64,000 nt of DNA from an uncultured Prevotellaceae bacterium (lineage in GTDB: Bacteria; Bacteroidota; Bacteroidia; Bacteroidales; Bacteroidaceae), in assembly GCA_900318815.1 (NCBI GenBank), contig ONMA01000030.1, forward strand, positions 1 to 64,000. Direction: 5' to 3'. Position 1 is the stretch's first letter; each line of letters opens with the position of its first letter. The notes under the pieces are model-generated. The model was given only the letters and a program-made list of their open reading frames with translations, searched no databases and was not told the DNA's origin. The position numbers and the translations under genes were made by a program. Positions 26,316 through 34,187 of the stretch are shown piece after piece.

Positions 26316-27659
26316 CTACCATTTAGTAGTGAACAGGCTGGGCGAAATGATGAATGAGAACCATCCCCAACGTGCTTGTAGACTGCTGCCATCTTGTTTC
26401 AGACGCTCCATCGTCTCTGTTCCCCTCATCTGGGTATAGCCTACCGAGAGCGCGATGTCCTTAGAGAACTGATAACTGGCCTGAAGGTCGACGCAATGGC
26501 CCAACGTCCTGTCAAGGTCACCCACCTTAGTGGCCACCGCCATATAGTGGTACATGGCACGGCAAGAAAACTTGGCATTGGGTTTGTAGTAGGGGCCGAT
26601 GAAGACATTCTGCAGTCCAGGGGAGAAACCGTGGGTATAGGCACTCTCATAGAAATAGTCCATGATGCCATAGAACTTTTTATTCGAACCATAAAGGGGA
26701 GCGAAACCACGCAACACTTCATGTCTCGGCATGCCAAACTTGCCACCATAAAGGTTTGGCACAAAATCGTCACCGCTCAGATAATCGTAGCCCACGGTAA
26801 GACCATATTGGTCTGTAGGAGAAATGGTAGCTTTCGCACTGGCCATCCAAGCATCGATCTTAGTCGTCTCCATTTTTTTTGAGACGAACTTTCCTGCCTG
26901 CCGATAGTACGAGCCTTCAATCTTCAGAAAATGAGAGTGATAGTTGACGTATCCACCATACATCTGCTGATCTACGGTACGGGCCGAATTAACTTTGTAA
27001 TCCCATTCCTTGGTGTTGTTCTGTCCTGCCTGCAAGCCCATGTTCATAAAGAGCAGCGAGACGCCCAACGGGAAGTTCGCCACGTCGTAATGATACCATA
27101 CCGTCTGTAAGGTCTTGTAAGGCTGTGCGCCGTCAACGTAATAGGTGCCGTTATACACATTCCCGTTATTCTGATTATAAGCCAGTATGACATGTGCCTT
27201 GTGGCCATGACCTTCATAGCCCACTCGCGCCACGTCGTGTGTCTTGGATGCCACGGCAAAGTCGTTAGGACCAATAATGCGCTCATCATCGTATGACAAC
27301 GCCAAACGACCCAACTGTGCAAAGAGACCGTTCTTGGCGGTAATCTTTGCCCAGCCCTCATAAAGATTGAGTCCCTGATTGCCGCTCGCACCCCATACCG
27401 CCTTGTTCTGAATCACAGCGTGTACCTGCAGTCCACGCTGCTGGTAGTCCGCTTTGATACGGGTACGTCCTAAAAGGAAGCGTGACTTGTCTTCCACTTC
27501 AAGATCCCCCTTGTCTGTTTTCGGCATTCCGCCACCACAGGCTTCACCGTGAGTCATGAAGTCCAAGCCCAAGCTCAACTGATTAACCTTGGAGGAGTCC
27601 GTCTGAGCCCAACTCATTGTTGATGCCAGCAATAGCAGCATTATGCAATAGCTTCTCAT
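26316..27659 (-). CDS. Outer-membrane beta-barrel (alginate-export/porin-like)
   Basis: 447 residues with a signal peptide (RSYCIMLLLLASTMSWAQ) and alternating aromatic/polar beta strands throughout, e.g. RFLLGRTRIKADYQQRGLQ, GYVNYHSHFLKIEGSYYRQ and FSCRAMYHYMAVATKVGD, ending in a strand with terminal aromatic residue (SPSLFTTKW), as expected of a barrel inserted by BamA. It resembles alginate-export/porin-type barrels of Bacteroidota. It starts 14 nt after the STAS gene, and may form the outer-membrane exit or a nutrient pore; the substrate is unknown. The link to export of the NRPS product is inferred from operon position only. Confidence 0.75.
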   Translation of the reverse strand: MRSYCIMLLLLASTMSWAQTDSSKVNQLSLGLDFMTHGEACGGGMPKTDKGDLEVEDKSRFLLGRTRIKADYQQRGLQVHAVIQNKAVWGASGNQGLNLYEGWAKITAKNGLFAQLGRLALSYDDERIIGPNDFAVASKTHDVARVGYEGHGHKAHVILAYNQNNGNVYNGTYYVDGAQPYKTLQTVWYHYDVANFPLGVSLLFMNMGLQAGQNNTKEWDYKVNSARTVDQQMYGGYVNYHSHFLKIEGSYYRQAGKFVSKKMETTKIDAWMASAKATISPTDQYGLTVGYDYLSGDDFVPNLYGGKFGMPRHEVLRGFAPLYGSNKKFYGIMDYFYESAYTHGFSPGLQNVFIGPYYKPNAKFSCRAMYHYMAVATKVGDLDRTLGHCVDLQASYQFSKDIALSVGYTQMRGTETMERLKQDGSSLQARWGWFSFIISPSLFTTKW

Positions 27660-27673
27660 GATGTCGCTGCCAC

Positions 27674-27976
27674 TTATTCGAACTCGAAGATACTGATGAA
27701 TCCTGTGAGCTTAAAGACATTCTTGATGTCGTCGTTCACACCGCGCAAGGTCACCTTACTGCCACAGGTCTTAGCGCCCTTCAGGATACTGAGCAGGATA
27801 CGCAGGCCGCTGGAGGCAATATATTCCAGGTTCGTGCAGTCGATAACGACGTCCTTCCCGTTGCTCTTATAGAGTGGTTTCAATACTTCTTCAGCCTCAA
27901 CAGCTGCTGCGGTGTCCATTTCTCCTTCTAACGTGGCATAGAATTTGCCGTCCTTTTCTTCAATTTTTGTATTCAT
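27674..27976 (-). CDS. STAS-domain anti-sigma factor antagonist
   Basis: 100 residues. Pattern of SpoIIAA/RsbV: GEMDTAAAVEAEEVL, VVIDCTNLEYIASSGLRILLSILK with the phosphorylatable serine in ASSGLR, and a C-terminal TLRGVNDDIKNVFKLTGF. In partner-switching the dephosphorylated protein binds the anti-sigma kinase; here both a kinase-like and a phosphatase domain are in the single SpoIIE protein of the same operon. First gene after the promoter at 28026-28057. Confidence 0.88.
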   Translation of the reverse strand: MNTKIEEKDGKFYATLEGEMDTAAAVEAEEVLKPLYKSNGKDVVIDCTNLEYIASSGLRILLSILKGAKTCGSKVTLRGVNDDIKNVFKLTGFISIFEFE

Positions 27977-28025
27977 AATATCTATAGTTAAATAGTTCTT
28001 AACTGATGAATCAGAAATGTAATTG

Positions 28026-28057
28026 CAAAATTAGATAAAATTTCGAATTGCAGCAAA
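28026..28057 (-). promoter_or_regulatory. Promoter of the STAS-to-NRPS operon
   Basis: On the minus strand TTTG (28057-28054), 20 nt, TAATTTTG (28033-28026). Leader about 45 nt before the STAS ATG. No comparably good promoter was seen in the four downstream intergenic gaps (14-65 nt), so about 12.9 kb may be one transcript. Confidence 0.75.
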
Positions 28058-28106
28058 TTTAAATGTATTTTTCTTCATAAATTCGACCTGTAAGGTTGAA
28101 ACATTT

Positions 28107-28514
28107 TCAATAAAGGAATCCAAGCATCCAAAGTGGCAGCTTGGCTCCGTCAGGAAGATCCCAGTCATCAGCAAAGATATAGGAATCTTCAACATCCGCA
28201 ATCTGTGAGAAGTCTTTTCTCCTACCACCAATCTCAAAGGTATATTTGGAGTCAACCTTGAAGTTCCCCTGAGCCTTGCCATATTCCACGTTGTGAGACT
28301 CCGACAGGCAGCCTATAGCGAATGTTTCTCTGAGTGTTCCGATTTCCACATGCGAGGGTGCCAAGGCGTAAAGGATGTTAGGGTTCTCTAAGTACACCTT
28401 GTCAGGCTTTGTCAGCTTGCCAATCTTCTTTTTGTCAGAATACAACAGATTGAGCACTTTTGCATCTCCTAAATATTTCAGGTATGCCAATATAATTATA
28501 CACGACTTATTCAT
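28107..28514 (-). pseudogene. C-terminal remnant of a DUF4143-type AAA ATPase
   Basis: The 135-residue frame lacks any P-loop but matches the end of DUF4143 ATPases: KIGKLTKPDKVYLENPNILYAL, then IGTLRETFAIGCL, then KYTFEIGGRRKDFSQI and a terminal LPLWMLGFLY. Full proteins are about 400 residues, so about two thirds is missing. Its apparent ATG lies in the last codons of the upstream ATPase gene (overlap 8 nt), which fits the ATPase gene having landed in the older one. It might still be translated by coupling. Confidence 0.75.
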
Positions 28515-29928
28515 CCTTGAACAAGTCGTCCATAGTCACTACGCTCTTAACAATATCGCTATGGCTATTTCTTCTTAGTCCGTAGGTCGTAACAAGAGTA
28601 GTGTGAACGGCTTTTTTGGTCTTTGTGTCAAGTTTGAAAGCTGTTTTCCGATTACGCATTTTTTCCTCCTCTTCAGCATTGAAGGCGTAGTCATCATCAG
28701 CGTATTTCATTTCGCATAGATTGATGATGTCATCTTTTCTATCAATCAACAGGTCAATTTGTGCACCACGATGCTCTTCATTTGCTTCCGTACGCCATGA
28801 ATAGACAGAACAGTTGACCCCTCGTATGCCAAGAGCTGACTTTATTTGCGGTATATGCCAGAGGCACAGTCGTTCAAAAGCCAGTCCACTCCAACTGGTT
28901 CTTACTGGTGTGTCGATACTATTAGTCCAAAAATGATCATCATTCTCTTTATTCTCTTTGATGAAGTTCAGATAGAACAACGTATAGTTGTCAATGAGCT
29001 GATAGAATGCTCCATGCGATTTCTTGCCAATAGCAGAGTATTTGCGGATAAAGCCACATTCTTCCAGGTCTCGTAATACGTCTGTGAACGTCTGGTTGTC
29101 AGACTGCTTAGTGATTTTTATGATCTCCTCCCGTTGTAATCCCTGGCGTACTCCACCCAAGGCATTGACAACCTTGATATATGCATCCGGGTATTTAAAC
29201 AACGAAGCATAGAGTGCATCATATTCCTTTTGTAACTGACCATCGTTCTTAAAAAAGAGATTGTCGATATTCTGGTCAAGACTCCACTTCTTATTCATCA
29301 TGCTCCAGTAATATGGAATGCCGCCCATAACCATATAACCCAATGTCAATTGCTTCCTGCTTAATTCAATGCCCCTTGATTCCATGTATTTTTCGCACTC
29401 ATGGAGGGTAAACGGAACAACTCTTAATTTGATGTTGACACGATTGTGTAAGCCTCCATAACTATTCAGAATCTTCTTTTGGATCCAAGCCGTAGCACTT
29501 CCGCATACTATCAAAACGATGTCCTTCCTTGCACTTGCCCATCCATTCCAGAAGTGCTCCAAAGCACTAATAAGATTGGACCGAGGTGTATCCATCCATG
29601 GCAATTCATCAATAAAGATAACCTTCTTCCCCTTATTGTTTAACCCGCTTATCAGGTCTGAAAGCATGTGAAAGGCATCCATCCACGACTTTGGGCGTCG
29701 AGGACGTTTCATTCCGCCCTGTCTCAATGATTCCTGAAACTCTGCCAACTGTTCTGTAAGAGTCCCCTTTGCCAGTCCTGTATGTTGGAATGAAAATTGG
29801 TAGTTGAAAGTCTCGCGTATCAGGTATGTCTTACCTACACGTCTACGTCCATATACAGCAACAAACTGCGATTCGTCAACTTCAAGTGTTGAAAGCAGTT
29901 CTTCCTTTTCAGTTTTTCTACCTATCAT
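28507..29928 (-). CDS. AAA ATPase with PD-(D/E)XK-like end, paralogue of 4153-5631
   Basis: 473 residues. Walker A YGRRRVGKTYL near residue 27, Walker B VIFIDELPWMDTP, GGIPYYW in the middle and C-terminal GAQIDLLIDRKDD ... NLCEMKYADDDY, matching the other ATPase of the window motif for motif (clearly paralogous, by eye). The nuclease-like signature (Asp ... ExK) is kept. A -7 TATCTTTG lies at 29970-29963 and a 16-bp hairpin with a 13-nt loop lies just upstream (29985-30029), the same layout as at the other copy. No second hairpin copy was found after the stop. Role unknown; probably accessory. Confidence 0.85.
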   Translation of the reverse strand: MIGRKTEKEELLSTLEVDESQFVAVYGRRRVGKTYLIRETFNYQFSFQHTGLAKGTLTEQLAEFQESLRQGGMKRPRRPKSWMDAFHMLSDLISGLNNKGKKVIFIDELPWMDTPRSNLISALEHFWNGWASARKDIVLIVCGSATAWIQKKILNSYGGLHNRVNIKLRVVPFTLHECEKYMESRGIELSRKQLTLGYMVMGGIPYYWSMMNKKWSLDQNIDNLFFKNDGQLQKEYDALYASLFKYPDAYIKVVNALGGVRQGLQREEIIKITKQSDNQTFTDVLRDLEECGFIRKYSAIGKKSHGAFYQLIDNYTLFYLNFIKENKENDDHFWTNSIDTPVRTSWSGLAFERLCLWHIPQIKSALGIRGVNCSVYSWRTEANEEHRGAQIDLLIDRKDDIINLCEMKYADDDYAFNAEEEEKMRNRKTAFKLDTKTKKAVHTTLVTTYGLRRNSHSDIVKSVVTMDDLFKDE

Positions 29929-29962
29929 CTTATGTAATAATTTATGGGGTTGATTGTGGGTG

Positions 29963-29970
29963 CAAAGATA
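29963..29970 (-). promoter_or_regulatory. -7 element of the second ATPase gene
   Basis: Minus-strand TATCTTTG at 29970-29963, about 35 nt before the ATG at 29928. The -33 region would overlap the start of the hairpin at 29985 and does not contain a clear TTTG. Confidence 0.5.
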
Positions 29971-29984
29971 ACAAAAATATACTG

Positions 29985-30029
29985 AAGAGTGTGGAAAAGT
30001 AGTAAAAAAATCGACTTTTCCACACTCTT
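29985..30029. repeat. Hairpin upstream of the second ATPase gene
   Basis: Perfect 16-nt arms (29985-30000 and 30014-30029) with a 13-nt loop. The arm AAGAGTGTGGAAAAGT can be aligned with the arm of the hairpins at 4052 and 5631 as GAGnGTnGAAAnnT, and the loop length is identical. Confidence 0.85.
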
Positions 30030-30157
30030 TGAGCCATTTTTATATGTTTCAGCCTGTAATTATGCATATTTCATCGCCTAACTTATTCCACTGAAAACAA
30101 CGAGAGGACTGACAGATGCATACTGCCAGCCCTCTTTTCGTATAGGTTCTGAAGATT

Positions 30158-30323
30158 CTAATATCCAAGATTCTGCTTGATGGAACCCTTCGACTCGTCG
30201 ATGAAGGACTGGGAAATCCAGAAGCGTTTGTGGGCCTCGGTGACGGGGAAGATACTGTCGCTCCATTATAGCGATAGCTTTTGTCTGCTCTGCACTAACA
30301 GGAAGCCCCAATGCTTTAAGCAT
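30158..30323 (-). pseudogene. Frameshifted short remnant, unknown
   Basis: Minus-strand frame starting MLKALGLPVSAEQTKAIA (30323) reads sensibly for about 20 codons, then a second frame continues with SIFPVTEAHKRFWISQSF and KGSIKQNLGY to a TAG at 30160-30158. Joined across a frameshift near 30265 they look like one C-terminus. An in-frame stop lies just upstream of the first part. I do not recognise the family. Confidence 0.4.
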
Positions 30324-30365
30324 ATCTATGGTCTCGTATGCTTAATCCAGTTTTTCCATATCTCA

Positions 30366-31901
30366 TTAAATTAGATGTGTAACTTTTATCTTCTGCCAAG
30401 GCTTGCCAATACCAAGAGCCATGTTGGCAGCATCTCTCGTAATGAGTTCTCCCTTCTGTAAACCAGCAATAGCTTGCTTAATTTCCAGAAGAATACCACC
30501 AGAAACACCGAACAAGTCCTTTATGACGCTGTCGTTCTGTTGCTGTTGTTTCATAATAAGTGGATATTGGGCATTTGCATAGAAATCAAAGTATTTACTC
30601 TTAAAGCTTTCCATATTCTGAGTTGCCAGAATAATGCTCATACCTTTGTTTCTGCCCACAGCAATAAGTTCACGCAGAGGGCGATTGTCGAAGTCAAGCA
30701 TGTAGTGCGCTTCATCGATAATGGTGAAATGGCGTAGTTCTACACGCTCTTCATTTGTCTTTGCCATAGCACCGTCTTTGGGGAAGCGCCCAAGGTTTAT
30801 AATATAGCTGTTATTCAGCAGATCAACCTTATCTTCATCTTCAAAGATATGATTGTTAACCAACTGGGTCAACACAGATGTGATACTATCGTCCTTGTCT
30901 TGTTGCTTGTCAGGAAGCAAGTTCCTATAACTATCTAAAATTTCAGAAAAGGTAACGGGACGGAATTTCTTGTCTTTGTACGCATTTACAATTGCTGTAC
31001 TCAAACGGCTATCCATATTTGCACTTATACTTGTGCGACTAATAGATCCTAAAGCAGAGGATAGTTCGGTGGCATATAGATTTACTTCATTAATTGGCTT
31101 TCCAGTAAAATCCTTAAATGGCGTGAAAGGCAGAGGCCGTTCTATAGGATTGAGTACTGCCTTGTAATTCGTATTAAACAACTGAAGCCATAGCTCATGC
31201 TGAGGATCTGAAAACTCTCCCTTATAGTCAAATAGCAAGAAGTTTACAGGATAGTGCGTGTCTGTTGACAACTCACGGATTTGGTTTATAAGGACAGCAA
31301 GAAGGTTTGACTTTCCAGAACCAGTTGTACCTGCAATAAGAATTTGAGTATTTGCAATGCTTCGACTATTCATGTCTAAATATGCAGGCATTCCATTCTC
31401 GTACTGACCTATGAGAAGGTTCAATTCAGGAATATCACCACTTGCGCCATTATTATTCTTTGGCTCAAAAAGCAGCCAGTCTTCCATTCCTCCTTCCTTC
31501 AACACGATATCTCGTCCACGCAAAATCTCTCTACCAATGGCACGCGCAATGAAACGTGGACTTCCCCAGTCCCCATCAACTTCATTATATCTCAATTTTA
31601 GCAATGCTTCGAAAAGCTTACCAACATCTGCCTTTGAGAAGAATGTCGTTGGGTAAGGAGTACTTTCTACTGGAAGGTTAAAACTCATCACATCCTCTAC
31701 ACTACGAGGGCTTCTATCACAAAGACCAGCAAAAAGACAAAGACGCAAAGGGATACTCATATTCATTCTGACAGGGCCAACTCCTTCAGAATAATCTGTC
31801 AAATCAATATGACGACGCAAAGCATTAATTACATCTTGCATCTGGTCGTGCATTCCACGTATAGAAGGAATACCATTTAAAACTACTTTACTTACATTCA
31901 T
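30366..31901 (-). CDS. DndE-like/HerA-type ATPase of a defence island
   Basis: 511 residues. The N-terminal part (GMHDQMQDVINALRRHI, then IPLRLCLFAGLCDRSPRSVEDV) resembles DndE, a small protein of DNA phosphorothioation systems. The C-terminal two thirds is a HerA/FtsK-type motor: Walker A IAGTTGSGKSNLLAVLINQI near residue 190, LLFDYKGEF, and Walker B FTIIDEAHYMLDF, ending in an ATPase tail with LATQNMESF. HerA-type hexamers translocate DNA and act with nucleases in defence. It starts 4 nt after the DndD-like gene. The HerA part is firm; the DndE part is tentative. Confidence 0.75.
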   Translation of the reverse strand: MNVSKVVLNGIPSIRGMHDQMQDVINALRRHIDLTDYSEGVGPVRMNMSIPLRLCLFAGLCDRSPRSVEDVMSFNLPVESTPYPTTFFSKADVGKLFEALLKLRYNEVDGDWGSPRFIARAIGREILRGRDIVLKEGGMEDWLLFEPKNNNGASGDIPELNLLIGQYENGMPAYLDMNSRSIANTQILIAGTTGSGKSNLLAVLINQIRELSTDTHYPVNFLLFDYKGEFSDPQHELWLQLFNTNYKAVLNPIERPLPFTPFKDFTGKPINEVNLYATELSSALGSISRTSISANMDSRLSTAIVNAYKDKKFRPVTFSEILDSYRNLLPDKQQDKDDSITSVLTQLVNNHIFEDEDKVDLLNNSYIINLGRFPKDGAMAKTNEERVELRHFTIIDEAHYMLDFDNRPLRELIAVGRNKGMSIILATQNMESFKSKYFDFYANAQYPLIMKQQQQNDSVIKDLFGVSGGILLEIKQAIAGLQKGELITRDAANMALGIGKPWQKIKVTHLI

Positions 31902-31905
31902 ATCA

Positions 31906-33954
31906 TCAAACGTCTTTAGTTCTTAATCCAAAATAATCCTCAGTTATTACTGTACATTGCTGCTCAGGGTCACGATGTAGTGTGAATGTCTTAGCCACAT
32001 GTGCCTGAATCTTCTTAAAGTCAACTTCTGTAGTTATCTCCGTATCTGTACTCAACAATATTGTCTGGTGAGAAAGATTGGGGAAATATTCCTCAAGGAT
32101 AACCTCACGACTTTTCTTATCAAGCACACCCATCACAGTATCAATGATAACTGGTGGATTGTAATCTCCCAGTTCATATAAGACTTTCAACAATACTTGC
32201 ATAACAGTCTGTTTGGCTCCAGCATTCAACTGACTCAGATATATTTCATTGCGATTCTTATGGTAAATCTTGAAAGTAATACCTTTGCTGCCATCACCAG
32301 TTAATTCAACCTTACCAATCATATCTTTATAAATGACCAAGTTGATGTTCAGGAGTTCTCGCATTCGTCTTTCTATGTTTGTCTTTTTGTCTGCGAATAA
32401 CTTACCATAGACAGTTGCAAAGAATTCTGGCAGGCGACAAAGTGTATCATATTTGGGATCTGGTATCTGAGGAATGTCAAAGTCGTACTTTTTGATTTCC
32501 TTATCAAGACCTTCTATTTCAGTTTTGAGTTGTTCTTTCTCACCTTTTAATGTGGTAATGCGTTTTACTTTCTGCTCATAAAGCTCCAGGAAGGAATAGT
32601 CCTTACGTCCTAACTGCTGGCGCAACTCTTCCAGTTGTTCACGTTTACGTGGTAGTTCCTTTTGCTCTTCATTAAGTCTTTCGCGTTCACGGTCAATGGC
32701 AATAAAAGGATTGCTATAGTTTCCATTAGCAACTCTTTCCAGTTCCTTAACATCGCGCTCACCAAGATTTGCAAAACGATCCTTTACTGCCTGACCTTGA
32801 TTCTGCTGTTCAATAACAGCAAGTGTTAATGCATTAATATCAATGTTTGTGCTGAGGCCATACTTCTCTTGCAAGATAGCCACAATGTCGTGAGTAAGTT
32901 TCTCTATCTGTTCCTTACCAAATTGTATTCCTCGTGCATTGGCTATAGCCCTCTTTTCACTAAGTAACACCTCAATTTCATCCTTGATAAGATGTGCAAT
33001 CTTGGGATATAATACATTTACTTCCAAATCTGCCACTAAGCTATTTGCATCTTGCACATATTTCTTTTCTGCTGATGAATAAGTCTTCAGCGCATCATTT
33101 AGTTTTGTTATCTGTGACTGTGTTACTTCATCAGCAGTATGCCCCTCTTGCAATTGGTCATACTCATCACGATGCTCATTAGCATAGTTGATCAATTCAT
33201 TGTATTCTGTATCAAGATTTTGTAATTCTTCCTTCTTCTTATTACGGTCTTGAATCAGATGAGCATATTTCTTCCGCTTTTCCTCATCAGCCATACGATC
33301 AGCCTTTTTCTCTGATAGCAAGACTTCTGAAACATCCTGCAATGCCTTGTATTTGCCAAGCCCCATCACCATATTGATATTGTCAGTAATGAGTTGGCTA
33401 AGTTCACTCGTCTGTACCAGTTTTCCTGTCTGCATTGCATCAAACAAGAAATACTGACTCAATTCTTGTGGAAGATTAGCGCCAATAATCTTATTGATAA
33501 CATTCATATTTTGGGCTTTCTGAGCTGCTGTCGAACCTGTGCCGTAAACAAAACGATTGCCATCCATGTTCAGCTCAACACTTTCCACAACATTATCGTC
33601 CATCAGTTTATATGCACGACGAAGCTTGTACTGAACCTGTCTGTTGAGTACTCGACCTTCAAAAGTTATCTCCAGCACAATCATCTTGTCCTTCATGCCA
33701 GAAGAAACCATTTCGCCAGCATTGAACAACTCAATGAATTGGGCTTTAGTCAGTTTCTTGTTGTTTGCCTTACGCCCCTTGCCTGTATCTAGTCCATATA
33801 ACGCATGATAGATAGCATCAAAAAGTGTCGTCTTACCACAACCATTCATACCTCCTATCAAAATGATGGGACGTTCCTCGTCACAACCTTCTAAATTAAG
33901 ATCAAGATGACGATAGGTCTTGTAGTTCTCTGCATATATTCGTTTTATCTCCAT
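31906..33954 (-). CDS. DndD-like SMC-type ATPase
   Basis: 682 residues. N-terminal Walker A LIGGMNGCGKTTLFDAIYHALYG near residue 34; long coiled-coil heptads from about 210 to 480; ABC signature LSQLNAGAKQTVMQVLL and Walker B VIIDTVMGVLD near residue 600. The DTxxGxLD form and overall size match DndD, the ATPase of DNA phosphorothioation systems. No dndA, dndB or dndC is present in the window, so classical sulfur modification is unlikely from this locus alone. Lies between a 72-residue gene (3 nt gap) and the HerA-like gene (4 nt gap), one operon. Confidence 0.8.
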   Translation of the reverse strand: MEIKRIYAENYKTYRHLDLNLEGCDEERPIILIGGMNGCGKTTLFDAIYHALYGLDTGKGRKANNKKLTKAQFIELFNAGEMVSSGMKDKMIVLEITFEGRVLNRQVQYKLRRAYKLMDDNVVESVELNMDGNRFVYGTGSTAAQKAQNMNVINKIIGANLPQELSQYFLFDAMQTGKLVQTSELSQLITDNINMVMGLGKYKALQDVSEVLLSEKKADRMADEEKRKKYAHLIQDRNKKKEELQNLDTEYNELINYANEHRDEYDQLQEGHTADEVTQSQITKLNDALKTYSSAEKKYVQDANSLVADLEVNVLYPKIAHLIKDEIEVLLSEKRAIANARGIQFGKEQIEKLTHDIVAILQEKYGLSTNIDINALTLAVIEQQNQGQAVKDRFANLGERDVKELERVANGNYSNPFIAIDRERERLNEEQKELPRKREQLEELRQQLGRKDYSFLELYEQKVKRITTLKGEKEQLKTEIEGLDKEIKKYDFDIPQIPDPKYDTLCRLPEFFATVYGKLFADKKTNIERRMRELLNINLVIYKDMIGKVELTGDGSKGITFKIYHKNRNEIYLSQLNAGAKQTVMQVLLKVLYELGDYNPPVIIDTVMGVLDKKSREVILEEYFPNLSHQTILLSTDTEITTEVDFKKIQAHVAKTFTLHRDPEQQCTVITEDYFGLRTKDV

Positions 33955-33957
33955 AGC

Positions 33958-34176
33958 CTATATCTTTTTAAGAGCGTTCTTGATAATCTGACGAATGGTC
34001 TTCTCTTCAACGACTCCTTGGTCATTACCGCCCTCGTTGTATAGTTTTAGGATTTCATCCTTCACCCAATCAGGATTTAGCTGGAAGTCAGAACTGGAGC
34101 ATATCTCTTGAATAATCTCCATATCAGAAGTCCTTATTCCATAATGCAGGAAAGTAGAATCTATAGTCTTCTTCAT
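33958..34176 (-). CDS. Small defence-operon protein
   Basis: 72 residues, acidic and helical, beginning MKKTIDSTFLHYGIRTSD and ending IRQIIKNALKKI. It resembles the short proteins annotated as 'DNA modification system-associated small protein' that accompany DndD-like and Res-like genes; that match is from memory. Gap to the upstream Res-like stop is 11 nt and to the DndD-like ATG 3 nt, so it belongs to the operon. No catalytic motif is visible; a structural or adaptor role is possible. Confidence 0.7.
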   Translation of the reverse strand: MKKTIDSTFLHYGIRTSDMEIIQEICSSSDFQLNPDWVKDEILKLYNEGGNDQGVVEEKTIRQIIKNALKKI

Positions 34177-34187
34177 ATTATTAGTTT

